Under the pieces are notes generated by a model. That model had not been told where the DNA came from. It was given only the letters and a program-made list of their open reading frames with translations, and did not search any database. From assembly GCF_013373865.1 (NCBI RefSeq), contig NC_050476.1, forward strand, positions 6,680,501 to 6,744,500: a stretch of DNA of 64,000 nt. The letters run 5' to 3'. Numbering within the stretch: position 1 is the stretch's first letter; each line of letters begins with the position of its first letter. The position numbers and the translations under genes are program-made. Below are positions 49,978 through 64,000 of the stretch, one piece after another. The DNA is from Monomorium pharaonis (lineage: Eukaryota > Arthropoda > Insecta > Hymenoptera > Formicidae).

Positions 49978-52900
49978 TCACAGGACACCCTAGGCGGTAT
50001 CAAAAGGACGGTAGGTAGGTGCATGCCGATGCATTCATTGTGCCTCGTACGCATATACGCGCTATACGCGTATGCACACGTATACATCGCCGGCCCACCC
50101 TTCCGCGCGGAGTGTGCAGCTCGGCGATGCAACGCGCGGGCAGGGGAACGCGCGCGGCGTTCGGCTGCGCCAGGATGATTAATTAGTTGTCGCGCGTTCC
50201 ATGTCACCGTGTCACTCTTGTCACGGCTTTGTCACTTCGCTGGGAGCGCGCACACACACGCGCACACACGCGTGTCCCCCCCCCCCGCGTGCCCGCGGAC
50301 GCGCGCTATCGCGCGGACCGGGCCGCGCCGCGCGCGCAAAGCAAATTGCATTGTAACCGGGGCTGCAACAGGCGCGCCATTAATCAATGCCTGGGACACG
50401 GTGCGCGATGCGTACTGCCAATTTCCAAGTCGCGCCCTCGACGACGGCCCTCGCGGACAAAACAGCGGATAGATGCGCGGTCGACGGATATGGAAATGAA
50501 GGCGGGTGGGCCCGGGGACAGCGCGAAGCCTCCTCGTTTCGAGGCTTCGATGCTCGGGTTATCGATAAATCCGTTGACCGTTCCGTCAGTCGTTCGATAC
50601 AATTTCCATATTTCATGAAATCGGACAGAAACTAACTATCGTTAATTATTATTACTTGAGATTGAATAGCAGCTCTCGCACGTTATCGGCAAAATTACAT
50701 TTGCGTGGAGCTCCGGTGTTGATTTCCTACGCTCGCGACGCATCCGACCGGATTGCACGTCTAGAATAACGGCGAGCCAGAGCAGCCCTCGTACGGAAGG
50801 CGATCGGCTCAGCAAAAGCCGGTCGATAACAGTAATGTAATCGTATCCGCGTGACGTCATCGAGTCCGGATCGGTGCCGATTTCTTTTAACGACGCTCAA
50901 TCACTTGATTTACCTGTTGCGCCGATGCCCAACGGCACTTCGTCGAGACGCATCCCCGCCATAAATATCGGACTCGGCGAGAATAAAGATATCCGCGACG
51001 TCGTTTTCCTCTCTTTTCCCCGCTTTTCCATTTCCCTTTTTCTTCTTTTCCTTGCGTTCCGTCGGGCCACGTGTTAGATTGCCTTCAACACGCTTTCCGT
51101 TTTATCTTCCAGGGAATGAAGTTGTTAACTAGCTAGGTAGCTTCATCCACTTACCATGTTTACTTCGCGCGTTCTATATCTCATTTTCTTTCTTTTTTCT
51201 TTTCGGGATCTCTTTTTAAGTATTTCGTCTGGTTTATAACAAGATAAAAACGTCAAGTTTGTATACATGTATGTAATAGTAGAATTATTTTTATGTTATT
51301 TTATTTAATCGAAATGATTGCATCGAATTCTCTTTAACATTTGCTGAAAGTATCATGTAAAATGCAATTTAAATTAATTAAAACCTAACATACACGATTC
51401 ACTTTTAATACTAATTAAATTTTGGAATGCCTTTTAATTCAGATTAATTATTTGATAAAAATTTAATTGGAAGTCTAATTAAACGATGCCAAATTAATTT
51501 CGAAGCGATAAAATACAAGTGATAAAATAAAACTATACAAATTATTATTATATGTATAATGTACAAACTATAATTATAACTATATATTTTTTCTATGCTA
51601 CACACACTTAAAATGTGGCACAGCTATTCTTGATTTTATATGTGGAATATATTTGCACATTACGTCAATACAATTCACGTACACGCCGATTCAAGTGTCC
51701 AATGCTTGACAGTTAATTAAGAATCAATTTACAGAATTGCGGGTGATGCCTGTAACGCATAGAAATCAATCAATCTACATGCAGATGTATTTACGGCATT
51801 CGGAATGAACACTTGCGCCCTTCGTATTTTGAAACATTCTTGTCGCGGCGAAATGCTCGATCATGTGCAAATCAATTAGTGGAAATCAATCAATTTATCG
51901 GCTTACAAAGTGATTCCTCGCTTAAAAATATTTGTAAAATGTTCGTACACAGGATGAGGAAAAAGTATGATACCGGACAAATATTTTGAAATTATGGTAT
52001 CTGAGAAAAAAATTCTTATGTACGGTGTATATGATAAAATATATAACATTTTATAAAAATTATTTTACGAAAAATAGAAACGCGCTTGTAACGTATACTC
52101 AGCGTAATTTTTTTTTTCCTTTGCGAAAGAAAACTCCGCATGCGGAGAGATACAGAAATTACTGTCGGAAGGTAACCGAAACCGGGTTAGATAGATATTA
52201 CGGACTGACGGAAACACACGCGCTCGGCTGAATGCGATCTAATTAACCAAGAATTTCGTCGGCTTCGTAAGAGCGGCCGGATCCAACTGAATCTGATAGA
52301 GTGAGCCGCATCCGGTGTGCCAGCAACGAGAGAGCGAATTCTCTTCTCGTGCGGGAATTCCGAGGAGGAAATACGAGCTTGGGCTGAAATTTCGGGTGTT
52401 AAATATGTAATTGCGCCAACGAATGGATCACCAAAGTAGAGTCAGAATGGAGTAGAGATAAAATGTAGGGAGACGGCGCGCGCGCGCGGAATGGCGACAA
52501 GGAAAAAAGGAAAATGATGAACTCAACGGAGGACGACGGCGGAAGACGTGAAAAGGACGATTCTTTTCCGACCGTCGTCGGCCTCCTTTTCACTCTCGCA
52601 GTTGGCTTGACATCCGCTGCGCAGCATCAGACTTAGTCGTGACTTTGGCCATACGCCCGCAACCTTCGTTTTTATTATTTAGTCCGCGCAGGAAACGAGC
52701 CGGTGGAATTAAAGCAGGTAGAAATTAATGAAAGAAGTTGAGTGGCTGCCGAGCGGATGGCGGCCTTACAGACGAGGCCGCCAGCGTCGAAAAGTCGCGA
52801 ACTGTAATTGGGAAAACGGAGGAAAAGCAATTAAGGATGATTTCCAACTTTTGCAATGGATTTCGCATTTGCGTGAACGCGAAATAAAATACGTTCTATT

Positions 52901-55900
52901 GATTTATGAAGATACAATTGCTAAAAGTAACGTATGTCACACATCATGCGTAACAGTAGTAATTAAATTTGCTTCTCGGATTAGCCGGCAAAATTAATTG
53001 CTTGCCATTCCGTAATTTGTTCAACAATTCCTTAAAAAATCATGAAAGAATTTTATCTCGAAGCATTTTCGAAAATCACCTTGAAGATCCACATCATTAT
53101 TTTCTTATTTCTCATCGCATTGTGTTGATGAAAAATTAGATCGTTAAAGAAAGGTGATTTCAATTCAATTAGCAATTTCCTGCGTCCCATTTGAGATAAT
53201 CAATCTAAAGTAGAAATCACCGGCTGCATATGTTTATTTCCTGTCTCGCTGCAGTTGACAATTTATGATCCAATAAAATAACTGAATATTAGCCATATGG
53301 CCATCATTATAAAACTCGGCAATCTCAACATTCTAAAGTTCTCTTCTGCTTAATATTGAATTTACTGCATTTTCATTAAACAAACTAACAATCTAGTTTC
53401 GCTAACTACATCATTCTAACTAAATCACTATGCTCGTTATTTATCAATTATAAGTTCTGAGTGCAGTTATACCGCAGTAAACGTATCTATTGGATACTAT
53501 TATGTATCTAATAGAAAATGATCTTGAAATTCTCCGAATTACTTCTCCATTAAATATATTATCTAATTTAAGAGTAAAGTACGATCTCAAAAAATTCTTA
53601 CTTGCGACGATAATTAAAATCTACCTAAATTGTATTAATGAACTTTGATTTATTCATAATTCAAAGATTTCACATCACACATCAAAGTCTTCATCCTCTC
53701 CAAAGGCGGCTCGTCTGGGTTTGATTACGCTACCCTATACCGGCCGCCATTTTCGCGCGGGGAAAATCCATCATGATCCCGGATTTCTCCCGGACACCAC
53801 CGTCATTAAATGATCGCACAAAGCGCGGCGAAGCCTCGGCTTTAAGATCTCAAGCTGTTGCTAAGGGATTGATGGTGTTACCATGGCAACTACTGAGGGC
53901 CTATTGTTGCACCCCGCTGGTAGATCCGTGTCCCACCCCTCCTCTGCTCCTCACCCCTCCGTCCTCTCCTTGCACCCCCTTCCCTCGCATGGCATATTTA
54001 TTTGCATGTACTGTAGGTACGCACGTCTTGCGCGTGCACACGCACGCTACGCATCTCTAAATGTACGCGTGTGTGCGTGCGTGCGTACGTGCATGCGTGT
54101 CGTGCATTTATGCATCTATGCCAGTGGTACCAAACCCCTTGACTGTACGGGGCAATGTCCTGAGAGTTTAAAGACGAGGGATCGAATCGTAGAATCCTGA
54201 TAGGAAACGGTTAAATTTTCTATCGCGATAACATTCTGCCGAATCAGCATTCGTACCTGATCGATCCTTTTCGAGAGAAGAGATTGTTTGCAAGTAGACT
54301 GAGGATCGAGCATAATGAAATTCAGGGATGGTAATAAAGCACGATCTTTTTTATATCTGACTTATGATTTACATTGGAAAATGCAAATCGTTTCACGTTA
54401 AGGCTTTTCTAAGACAGATTTTATCTTTCGACGTAAAATTACGTCAACTGCTTTCCCGAATTAGCATACAATCCGACCATGAAATTCTGTTTCTCGTCTG
54501 TTTGATTATATCAAACCGATAACGTATAAGAAAAAAAAAATATCAAGTGCTTATTTTAAAAGTGCACAAATGTAGTCGTGTGATTAAATCATATATAAGA
54601 ATCTCTCTCTTGACGTATATGAGATAGCCAGATGAGGATAAACAGCAACTGGCAGCGCTATCAAACCCGCGGAAATGTTCGGGCCAACGACCTTCGTTTA
54701 AATGCGAGCAGCCGAGCTAGAAGCGCTCCACTGGGTGCGCCGAAGAAAGCCCGTTTAAACTTTTCCACTAAAGGTAAATTATATTCGTCGGGCATGGAGT
54801 ATTACGGAAGTACCGCGGCCTCGGCAAACACGAAATTGAACTGGGTCAGAATGAGAACGGCGGATTCGCGCGCTTCTTCGTGACGCTGCCGCAATCAAAG
54901 TCGACTCGTGAATGGGCGGCTTTTTGTCGGGTGTCGTTGCAAACCTACTGTACCACCGGTGCCGTTTGGGATTAAGTGCTCATTGGGGTTTACCACAGTT
55001 CCTAAAAATATTACGTAAGAAGAATCGTTATCGTTAACTGGACTAATCGGACTTTCGGGCACGAGAGGCGATAAAAGTTTATCGTCGCTCCTTGCACTTC
55101 CTTAAAGCTCGCGATATTCGTCCCACGGAATAAGTTCTTTGCATTTTTATTTTGAACGAGATATAATAGAGTTACATATTCAAAAAATAAAGGCAACTTT
55201 GCAAACTGCTCGAACAGATAAGAGATTCTTCGTTAATATAGTTTCGAGGAAGCGAAAGATTGACGGGGACAACGTATACTTTCTCAACGTAACTCTCGAG
55301 TGAATGCTCTCCATCGACATATCAAAGGAAATATCTTTATATCCGCGACGATGGCGAACCATAAAGCGCACGGGAGAATATAAAAGGACCGCGCGCGGTA
55401 GAACGCACGCATAATACATCGTTGAAACGAGAAAGGAGCACGCTGTGCGTACAGTTTGCGCGCGCAACACGCACTTTCATCCCGCGTAATTACAACCCAG
55501 GACATCCATCCTTCGACCGGGGAAAAACCGAGCGTAAACTATCATTGTGCTCCATTCCATTGCATCTGACGCCGTCTTTCCCGTGCATTTTCATCAATGC
55601 TTGAGATGTATCGAATTCAAACGTAAAAGATACATCTTCGTATACTCCAATATGTAAGTACGCGTATAACAAACTCGCATAAAATTTTATTTTCAAATGT
55701 ACGCATCGCACGTACTTTCTCGTCCTCCATTTTTTTGTACATACTTCGTCTGGCCCTACGTGTGTAAGTACCGCGAGTATATTACCCTTCGATGATTACC
55801 CTTAGTTATTACTTAGCGCTCTTGTTATATAACAGCCAACACGCGGCACCGTCACCGGATTTCAACTACGATTTGCATTGTGCGATGCATTATGAGTCCC

Positions 55901-56299
55901 ATCTCGACGAAGAAGGACGGGAGAATAGGGAGAAAATTCTTTCTCTTCGGGGACATCATTTCCGGCCTATCTCCACGTCGCATCCGCTTTGTCGTACTGA
56001 TTATACGTCGGATTGATTCGCGGGACACGGACGCCTTCCGTGCAGATGCGTAACGAGGATACGCGCGACGTCGCGATGACAAGCGAGCGGCTTCATGAAC
56101 GCCGTCATGCGTTATAGATAACGCGCGCAGCCTCCTTGACTCGAAAGGTCTCCTCATTACGGTTTCCCCACATAAAAAAAAAAGAGAGGGAAAAAATCGG
56201 TAACTAAAGCGATCGATTTTTCCACAACGGATTCATTATGAAGACTAAGATGCTTTACGTTCAACATTGTAAAAAAAGTTAAAAACGTTGCGTGCTTTC

Positions 56300-56365
56300 G
56301 AAAGTATATATACTTTCAATACAGAATTGTTTCTATAGAAAGTATATATATTATACTTTCTATAG
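56300..56365. repeat. Two adjacent palindromes sharing GAAAGTATATA
   Basis: GAAAGTATATATACTTTC (56300-56317) is a perfect palindrome. Fifteen bases on, CTATAGAAAGTATA and TATACTTTCTATAG form a second one (56333-56365) with a short AT centre. They share the same core, as if one had been duplicated. Confidence 0.8.
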
Positions 56366-57020
56366 AGACAATAAAATTAAATGATTAAATTAAAACTACT
56401 TCTTCTCGTAATTAAAGCGTATGACGTTGAATTAACGTGGAGTTTGATGAAATACGTAATTTGAAAATAAATTGCGACAGGAACCGTTCTCGCCATGAAA
56501 AATAAAGTTCGGTTCGGAACGCTTTAAACTTTGCGCGGCACTTCCCGCCTTCGAATGCGTTCCTCCGTTGTCGGTGGAAGTTTCCTAATATAAAAAAGTA
56601 AAAGAGGTGTCGTTAAAGTGCAAGTTGACTAAACTTAACAACCATTTGGTTGTTGGAGTGGCAACAGCAAGCCGCTTACCGTGTATATATATCGCACAAC
56701 CCCTCTTCTTAGGTACGCGATGTTGGAGTAATTTGTAAGACAGGAAGGGAAAAAGGGCCGATTTTTCTAAAGTGAAAAACAAAGACACGGAAGCAGTGAA
56801 AATTAAGACGAGAAAGAAGAAAAAAAATTTAGCCGCTCTGTGTACCATGTACTAATGGAATGAAATTTAAATAGACAGAATACACTTTGTTCTAGCAATT
56901 ATGCGCTTTTTTAATTAATCTCCAAAAAATTTTCATTTATTAATTATGCAGTAACGGAACAACATTTCTAAAACTATTTTTCTGTTTCGCATAACTGAAA
57001 TGAACTTTGTTAAATTGAAA

Positions 57021-57044
57021 AGAGAGAGAGAGAGAGAGAGAGAG
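57021..57044. repeat. (AG)12 microsatellite
   Basis: Twenty-four bases of AG repeat. Confidence 0.95.
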
Positions 57045-60000
57045 ACTGGTAAATGCAAAATGCATAAAATATCCCAGACACACAGCGAGAGATTAAACGC
57101 GCCCGTAAACGGAAGAAGGAATTATTAGGGGAAAGAAAAATTCGAAATGAAAAACACAAAAGTACAACGGATACCGGGGCGGCGACCGACGCGAAACGCG
57201 AGAGAGAAAAAGGATCGCTCGGGCTACTACCGGGTCGTAACTTTTTCGCCAGGATTATAAAATTAACGTCGAACCTCGTCCTATCCCCCCGCTGCCCTCC
57301 CCCGTACCTCGTGGTAGCCCGCGCAAGCCTCCCCGGAGGGCTGCAATAATCGTGAACGTCAAATTTAACGTTTGCGCTCGCCCGATGCAATCCATTAGAT
57401 GTTGCTCGTAAAGAGGCCTCGTATCTCGGTTGCGCATGCGAACGTATACACGTCCGTTGGAACGCGAAACGGCCTTTTTTTTTTTTTTCGAGCGGCCACT
57501 TTTAAAAGCACCCCCGCTTCCCAACAGTCCCTCCCCCGTCGCCGATCCGTTCCCGCGGTCCAGCCGGCCGTCAGTCCGGGTGCTCTCGCTGGATGGCAAT
57601 CAACGATCGCGACAGCTAACGTAAAAATTTCCCGGTTTTTCGAGGATCGCCCGAGCAATTTTTATACGCGACCGTACTTGCTGGGTCGAACAGTAGAGCA
57701 ATACAAAATCATATTCGCGAACGCAATCGAAATTTCACCGTCGGCCGTATTTTTCATAATGACGCTTCCGACCGATATGATCCTCCGAGAGATCGACATC
57801 GGGGGTGAGATTACCGTATTCCATTCGTGACGGGTAGCGCGACGTCAATGCGCCGCGATATCCTTTCGTGGAGCTTCCGTTATTCGCGCCGACGCAGCGA
57901 GCCGAATCGCTGTGCGTTCGTATGTGTGACGTTTTCAAATATCGTTTTTTATCGCTCCACGTCTCTCTCTCTCGTGCACTGACAGCGGTAGCATTTTATG
58001 CGCATGCAGCTCAAATTGAACATTGCTCTCGTATACATATCCAATTGCATCGCGACGATTCAATCTACTCGTTAAGCGAATAATTTAAAAGCGCGCGTTT
58101 GGTTAAAGGGAAACCTTGTATCAGGATATATATTCGCGTTCTGTTATTGTATACCGTGTTTAGACTTTGTCGAGTTTTCGATTCGGGATTCATCTGAAGC
58201 CTATCGTTATCTCGACCAATTTCCACCCTCCCCCCCCCGATTCGTTTGTCCATAAAGCCCCGCGCGAGTTCTCGCCGAAAATCGCTCGTTCGAAGTCGTT
58301 ACCGGATATAGACGGCGCGGTCGTTCGACGTTGGTGTATCGTGCCCGATATCTTAACGATACATCAGTCCCCGATATCGCGATCCGTCCAGTTTACAATC
58401 TACACGCGGATGCCGCGTACAGCGCAAATAACCACGGCTGCAAGCCCGTGGTCAAACACGGGCTACGATAATACGAGTACTAAACACCGGTTATATCGCT
58501 GCATTATTGCTCGTACTTACACGCGGATAGCGATGGGTATTCCAGGAAGGCATCAGAAGGGCAATTCCACTCGCTGTTAAGCGCCCGAGCTCGATAAATA
58601 ATATAAATCATGAATGATAAATTGCATAAATGAGACAAATTGTTCTGCAGAAAAAAAAACGCTACCATATATATTAGTATCATTAAAATTTTGTTCTGTT
58701 TAACAATCATTGTTTCTTATAAGAAAATTATATTCAACAATGATAATCTTACATATAATTGAATCTTCTTTAAAGAATTTGATAATTGTATTTTAGCAAA
58801 ATATTATATTTTTATCTTAATATTACGATAATCATCTAAAGAAAACAATATGATTGTTTTGATAATCGTGTTAAAAAAATGCGAATTTTTTATTTCAAGA
58901 TATTACTTTCTAATTATTAATTTCTAGTAAATATATTTCAGTTTGATACAATTTTATCGCAATTCAGATAAAGTTCTGCTGAAAATTTCTTTCCATTTCG
59001 ATAATTTTATCTTTCCGTTAAAATATTCCGTGTTTCTTACCCCTACATCAATTATCGATCGCGAAATAATATGACGAAACCGGAACATAGCGACATGATA
59101 CAATGTGAGTAAAATTTCAGCGAGAAACACATATATACGTTCACACAACAGAAAAACCCTCGTAAAAGAACGTCGAGAAGGGTAAAATCCTCCACCACTT
59201 CGCTTCGCATATTACTTAATCCAACCGACCTATGCACGCGCATACGTATGTGTTTACGCACACAAGCTATTTGCATTTACGAGCAGCGGGCATTTTTTTC
59301 ACGGCCGACGGCATTACGTTTAATTCGTAATAAACCAGGCAAAATCCACACTTTTAATTCCTTATCGCCAACGGGTCAGACGAATGGTCGGGTTACTCGT
59401 TTTTCGGGTTATAAAAAACGAGTATTTTTCGAGTAAAGAAAAGTACAATTCCTAGCATGGCCTGCAGCTTGCATGTACTTTCATTCGCAAACAATGTACG
59501 TTTATTGGTATTTCTGGCTTGAAAAGCGGGAGAGAATCTCACGTTTCAACGCAGAAAACGCAAAACCAGAAGTCAACGATGCTTGAACTACTGGTTTGTA
59601 GCCACCGAAAGAAGCTAGAATATTCCGTTTCAAATGTTTACTTTTTTTTATATTTCTTTTATTATTTTTGCACAACACACAGATGGAAAATTTCCATACG
59701 CACTTGCGAACATTTATGAGCATTTAACATTTTAAATAAAGGATGTATAATTTCAATAGAACTTACTTGCAAACAAATACTCGGCATATTAATCATAAAT
59801 GGATAACATTGTTCCCTCCGTAAATACGTAAAATAAATTAATTTTCACAATTTCATATGAAATAAGAAGAATCAAGATGGGGAAAAAATTTTATCTTATT
59901 AGCAGAGAGATAAATATATGAGTTCAGACATTTGCGCCCAGAAGTAAACTTTTTTAAGAAGAAGACGAAATTACATTAAGTCAATCATATCATTCTTCAT

Positions 60001-61204
60001 GAAAACAATTGTAAAAAATAGTCGTCATGATTCAACACGAAAAGTATGCGAGCATAAAATGCGCGACTAACTGCGGGGCTCCATAAAAAGCGGTGCTTAA
60101 TGTCAGTCCCCATGCAGTTTGCGCTGCAGCAATCTTCATGTGGGAGGGAAAAAGGGTATATATACCGTTACTTGGAAAACGCGTCCAATTAATGACCGTA
60201 ATCCCGTTCGTTATGCTCATCTCAATAAACGTCGAACCTTTTATTCGTCAGTCGGAGCGGCGATAATGGCGCACTCCACTTTTCGCCGACGTTTCTATCT
60301 CATCTTTTTGAAGAGAAAATAGGCTGGCTCTCGTTTATAACAAAAAATCACTGAACCGGAAACGAGACGTAGACACGGTGGATCCAATCGCAGACGCGGC
60401 TTTATTCGCGTAACAGGGTAAACAAGCTTGTAGATCAAACGATATCCAGGCGGATGTGTGCGTTATGCATAGAGAGGAGCGACAAACCGTGCCCGGGATA
60501 TTTGATCTCTATAAGCTTGAGATAACAGGAAAGATACGAAGTACAGGAAAGGATAAAGTAAAATAAAAATTCTCATAATTCAGCGTTGAATCTGATCGAC
60601 GCGTAGATCACAGAGATGCTTCAGCATCGAGAGGATCAAACGCTCAAGTGAAACTGTCGAGTGACCACGGCGGCGACCGTGGCTTTCACCGCGACTCCAG
60701 CCACCAAATGATCGTGATAGACAGAGGTAAATGGTGGATTTCACAACGTGGGGTCACAGCGTGCAAAATACCGCGGACATCATGACCGCACCGGCTGGCA
60801 ATACAGAGAGACATCCAGCCTAGGCTTGGATGTTATAACGCTGTTAACACCAGCGATCGCTTTCAATCCACGCAGTTCATCATCCCATATTGATTCCACC
60901 GGGGACCAAGAACGACGGGGGATGAAAAGGACCGCGATCAACCGCGCGCGGATCATCGATTCGTGCGGCTCGAGGGTGATCGGTAAAAATAAAATCTTTA
61001 TTACATTTGATCGCATCATGAAAATATCGCATCATTGAAAAAAAAAATGAAATGCCGATCGAAAGCTGATCGCCGGGGGGAAAAAATTGATTTTCATCGA
61101 CACCTTCATCCACTTCGACGAACGTCGCGTTGTGTTGCATGTGTCACCCGTACGGCGGAAGCCATCGTGGCTAACGAGATCATCAGCGCGAGCTACAATG
61201 ATAG

Positions 61205-61227
61205 TCATCATCATCATCATCATCATC
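61205..61227. repeat. (TCA)n microsatellite
   Basis: Seven and a half TCA units; a second ATC/GAT-rich patch lies at 61677-61707. Frames through them read poly-His or poly-Ile and are artefacts. Confidence 0.9.
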
Positions 61228-62368
61228 GTTCTGCGCGTGGATTCGATCGTCTACTCAACTGTGTCCCGAGGGTCGGGCGTGGACGATGATGATTGCGCGG
61301 GGCTTGATTTATACTTTCATTCGGTTACACCATGCGGGAAAGATGAAAACATTAATCCTGTTTATTTCATCGGTTTCAAAGCCGCATCTAACGAACGTCC
61401 GATAGAGTTAAGTTTCGTAAATAATAGATCGTGAAAGTGATAGTCGCAATTCGGCTGCCGTACGCAACGATCTACCGTTCGTTATCTCACATTGACGGCG
61501 GCGCGAGGGAGAAAGGGAGAGGAAGCGAGAAGGAGAGGGAGACAGAACGAAAGGGTAAGAGAGATAAAGGATGAGAGAATAAGAGAGAAAAAGAGAGCGA
61601 GAGAGCCGGGAGCTAATAAGCGTTCGTGAATCATCGGTACTGCAGCAGCGGGGTCATCGTATCGAAACACCGCAGTAATGATGATCATCGTCATCATCAT
61701 CATCGTCTCTGCGGCCAACAACCACTCATTTGCTTTTCATCGAGGGGCGCCGTGGCGTAAAAGCCACGTGATTGCACGTCCGTCGAACGCGTGGACACGG
61801 TGGAACCACACTTTCCGCACCTTGCAACGCACGCACCACTCAAATCTTTTACGCCGTTCCATTACGATTGCAGGTAAATATTCAGCTACACAAAAATATA
61901 AAATTTACGAATCGTGTACCTTCAGCTTACCGTATGCGTGATAACACGCGATAAAGAACAGCGTTCTTATTTCGTTGAAATAGCAAACGTAATTTTCTCT
62001 AGCGGTACCGTATAAACTTTTTTTCTAAGAAGAAAAAAAGATGTACGCCAAATTCCCGCAAAATGCACCGCTAGGTCCCGTATAATTTTGTTTACCGTGC
62101 ACAAAATTGCTCCATGCGCCGAGCAGTTTTCCGAAACAGCCCAGGGGACGAGAATCCCTGGCGCGAGTTAAACGGATTATTGAAATTCGAGTTAATTCGT
62201 TTACGCGTTTAAATGCGACAGCGAGCAGGCGCGTCATGCGATCGTATGCAGGGAGCGTCGGGCAAATCTTTTCCGGGCGTCGGCTTGCAAAAACAGCCGG
62301 TATACGTCCACGGTAATAATGTTAGCTAGAATTTTTAAAAACACAGGAATAAAAGAAAGAGAGAGAAA

Positions 62369-62386
62369 GAGAGAGAGAGAGAGAGA
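62369..62386. repeat. (GA)9 microsatellite
   Basis: Part of a wider purine tract at 62352-62391. Confidence 0.9.
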
Positions 62387-64000
62387 AAGAGTCCTACCCG
62401 ATAATACACCGTGAAAGTTCGCGAGGGTGAAATAGCGGACGCTCTATTTTGAAAGCGACGCGTGTACGACCGTCAGAAAATCCTGGAAAATTCGACGCGA
62501 AAAATCCCTTAAAATGTACCACGCACGAAATTGAAGAGTTAAAGAAAAATTTCATCAAATTCGGCGACGTTCGAATACATATTTCATACACAATATGATT
62601 TTTTAAATAATAAACATATAACGATATAACTTAAATCCCTTTTAAACACATCGCGTTATATCTCGTGATAAATCTCGTATCAATATTTTCAAATATATTA
62701 TATTCGAAGATAAAAAAAAAAACAATTTCCGTGCGAGAAATAAATAAGAATATTCATTTATCTTGCAATATTTATTTACAATTCTGCTTACACAGAATTG
62801 TTTAATTTCTAACAAAAGAATATCGCTGTGTACTTTGCTGTGACTCAAAGTAAAGAATTAATAGAATTCCTGTCGAAACAGTCAATTCTACGTTCGTTTC
62901 AGCTTTTAATTTCACAAAACGGAGCCGTGAACGTCGAAGCATTGGCGAAATGGCTAACGTGCGATTTCAAAGCGTTGACGAGCGCGTTGAAAAATCTGGA
63001 AAATCTCGACCCCGAAAATTCCATCGAACAAAAGGGGAGGGGGGGGGGTAGGGAGGCTTACTAGCGATGGTGCTCAACGCTGGACGGTTTATAGCCATTG
63101 TGCTTTCGCCCATGGCGCAATCAAAACGAGAATCGAATGGCGGTCCGAGTGAGCGCAATTTCACAGGGCATGAAACACTGACTTCATTATCCGGTTGTTA
63201 ATCCTACGCCATAGACTCCTCTTCTCTCGCTCACTCCACCTCCCGCTGCGATGTTAAATTCGAAATCGACGAGCTACCCCGATCCAAAACTATAATTCGA
63301 AGTGTTTGTTGGTTGAGGATAGATTGTAATTTTATTTGTTCAAGTAAACTTTCAACAGGTCAGTAAATATTATATATTAATCATGTATTAATAACGCATT
63401 AATATTTATTGTATAATAAAATACATAGACGTTTCTCTTACATAAATTGACAAACATTGAAATAAATAATTGTAACATACGTAACTGTAATTTTCAGGAA
63501 ACGTACGTATAATGATAAAGTTTAATAAAGCCCTAATAATTCTACATAAAAGACAAATATAAATTCACAAAAATTTATGACGAATAAAACAACGATACTC
63601 CATATTCGAGAAGAACATCCCATACACATCTCGCTTAATTAAAAATGTCGTGGACGCAGTACAGTCAACTCGACGTGACTCAACTCACGTATCCCTCTGA
63701 CTATTATCCATCCTCGACGACGCCACCGCCGCCGCCTTTAGGTTGCTGACCTGCAACGTGCGGAAAGGTTGATTTATTATTTATCAGGCTATCGTATCCC
63801 ACGCCTAAGCTACCGGTATACAAGCTTTTGAAAAATGCAAGCGCCGTCGCGCACAAACCCCGCGGCCATTACCGATTTACTCGCGAGGGGAGGGGAAATG
63901 AGTCGAACGAATTCAGAAAATTCTGACTTGTTCGACACTTTTTCTCTCTCCCTCTCTTCTTCCTTTTTATTTTCTCTACTCCCTATTCTTCCGCGGACTG

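Larger units (their letters stand above)
45361..56299. other. Gene-poor CpG-rich region
   Basis: No gene supported. Long overlapping frames at 45242-45742, 45760-46254, 48552-49022 and 49553-49981 are Arg/Ser/Pro-rich, run across simple repeats and occur on both strands. 51.1-53.7 kb is AT-rich. No splice-consistent exon chain was found. Confidence 0.45.
56366..64000. other. Region without a supported gene
   Basis: CpG-rich with AT-rich interludes (58.6-59.0 kb, 62.6-62.9 kb, 63.3-63.6 kb). Open frames are short or low-complexity. The frame at 62828-63064 on the plus strand is helix-like, but it has no motif I recognise and ends in a poly-G artefact. No gene supported. Confidence 0.45.

Noticed and set aside
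49553..50207. Several overlapping frames of 80-140 codons on both strands
   Set aside because: They arise from a stop-poor GC-rich tract with a (GC)9 run, are Arg/Ala-rich and lack motifs.
61087..61434. 115-codon plus-strand frame
   Set aside because: It crosses a TCA microsatellite giving poly-Ile and has no recognisable domain.

Overview
The window looks like nuclear DNA of an insect, most probably a hymenopteran such as an ant. The protein genes are split by short GT-AG introns, the tRNA genes are eukaryotic (one has an intron at 37/38, and none encodes CCA), and AT-rich tracts alternate with CpG-rich tracts carrying (CG)n, (GA)n and (CA)n runs. Much of the window is gene-poor. The species assignment is inference; the eukaryotic gene structure is read directly.

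Left part (about 5.1-25.7 kb): four split protein genes, all on the minus strand. I assembled them by hand from open reading frames and splice sites, and exon phases agree at every junction. Three of them (5100-6782, 7785-10799, 14301-20094) encode secreted proteins with a signal peptide and two cysteine pairs, first C-x5-C and then C-x6-C (C-x9-C in the middle gene). In all three a phase-2 intron separates the two pairs. They read as a tandem cluster of diverged paralogues whose cysteine spacing resembles the insect DM4/DM12 family. The fourth gene (24043-25656) encodes a 211-residue single-span membrane protein with a coiled coil and a proline-rich tail, in eight short exons with only phase-0 introns. 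GATA-type motifs lie upstream of the third and fourth genes.

Middle part (31.7-34.3 kb and 41.4 kb): a tandem array of ten intact tRNA-Gln genes (seven with anticodon TTG, three with CTG) in about 150-bp units. Degenerate copies flank or interrupt it. An intron-bearing tRNA-Tyr lies just beyond on the minus strand, and a lone tRNA-Gln with a recoded acceptor stem lies 7 kb further on.

Remainder (26-31 kb, 34-41 kb, 41-64 kb): no gene I can support. These tracts hold simple repeats, palindromes, two families of decayed direct repeats and one of three MITE-like inverted-repeat elements. Two of the MITE-like elements, at 15.2 kb and 40.8 kb, belong to one family. The tracts may be intergenic DNA or long introns of genes lying outside the window.
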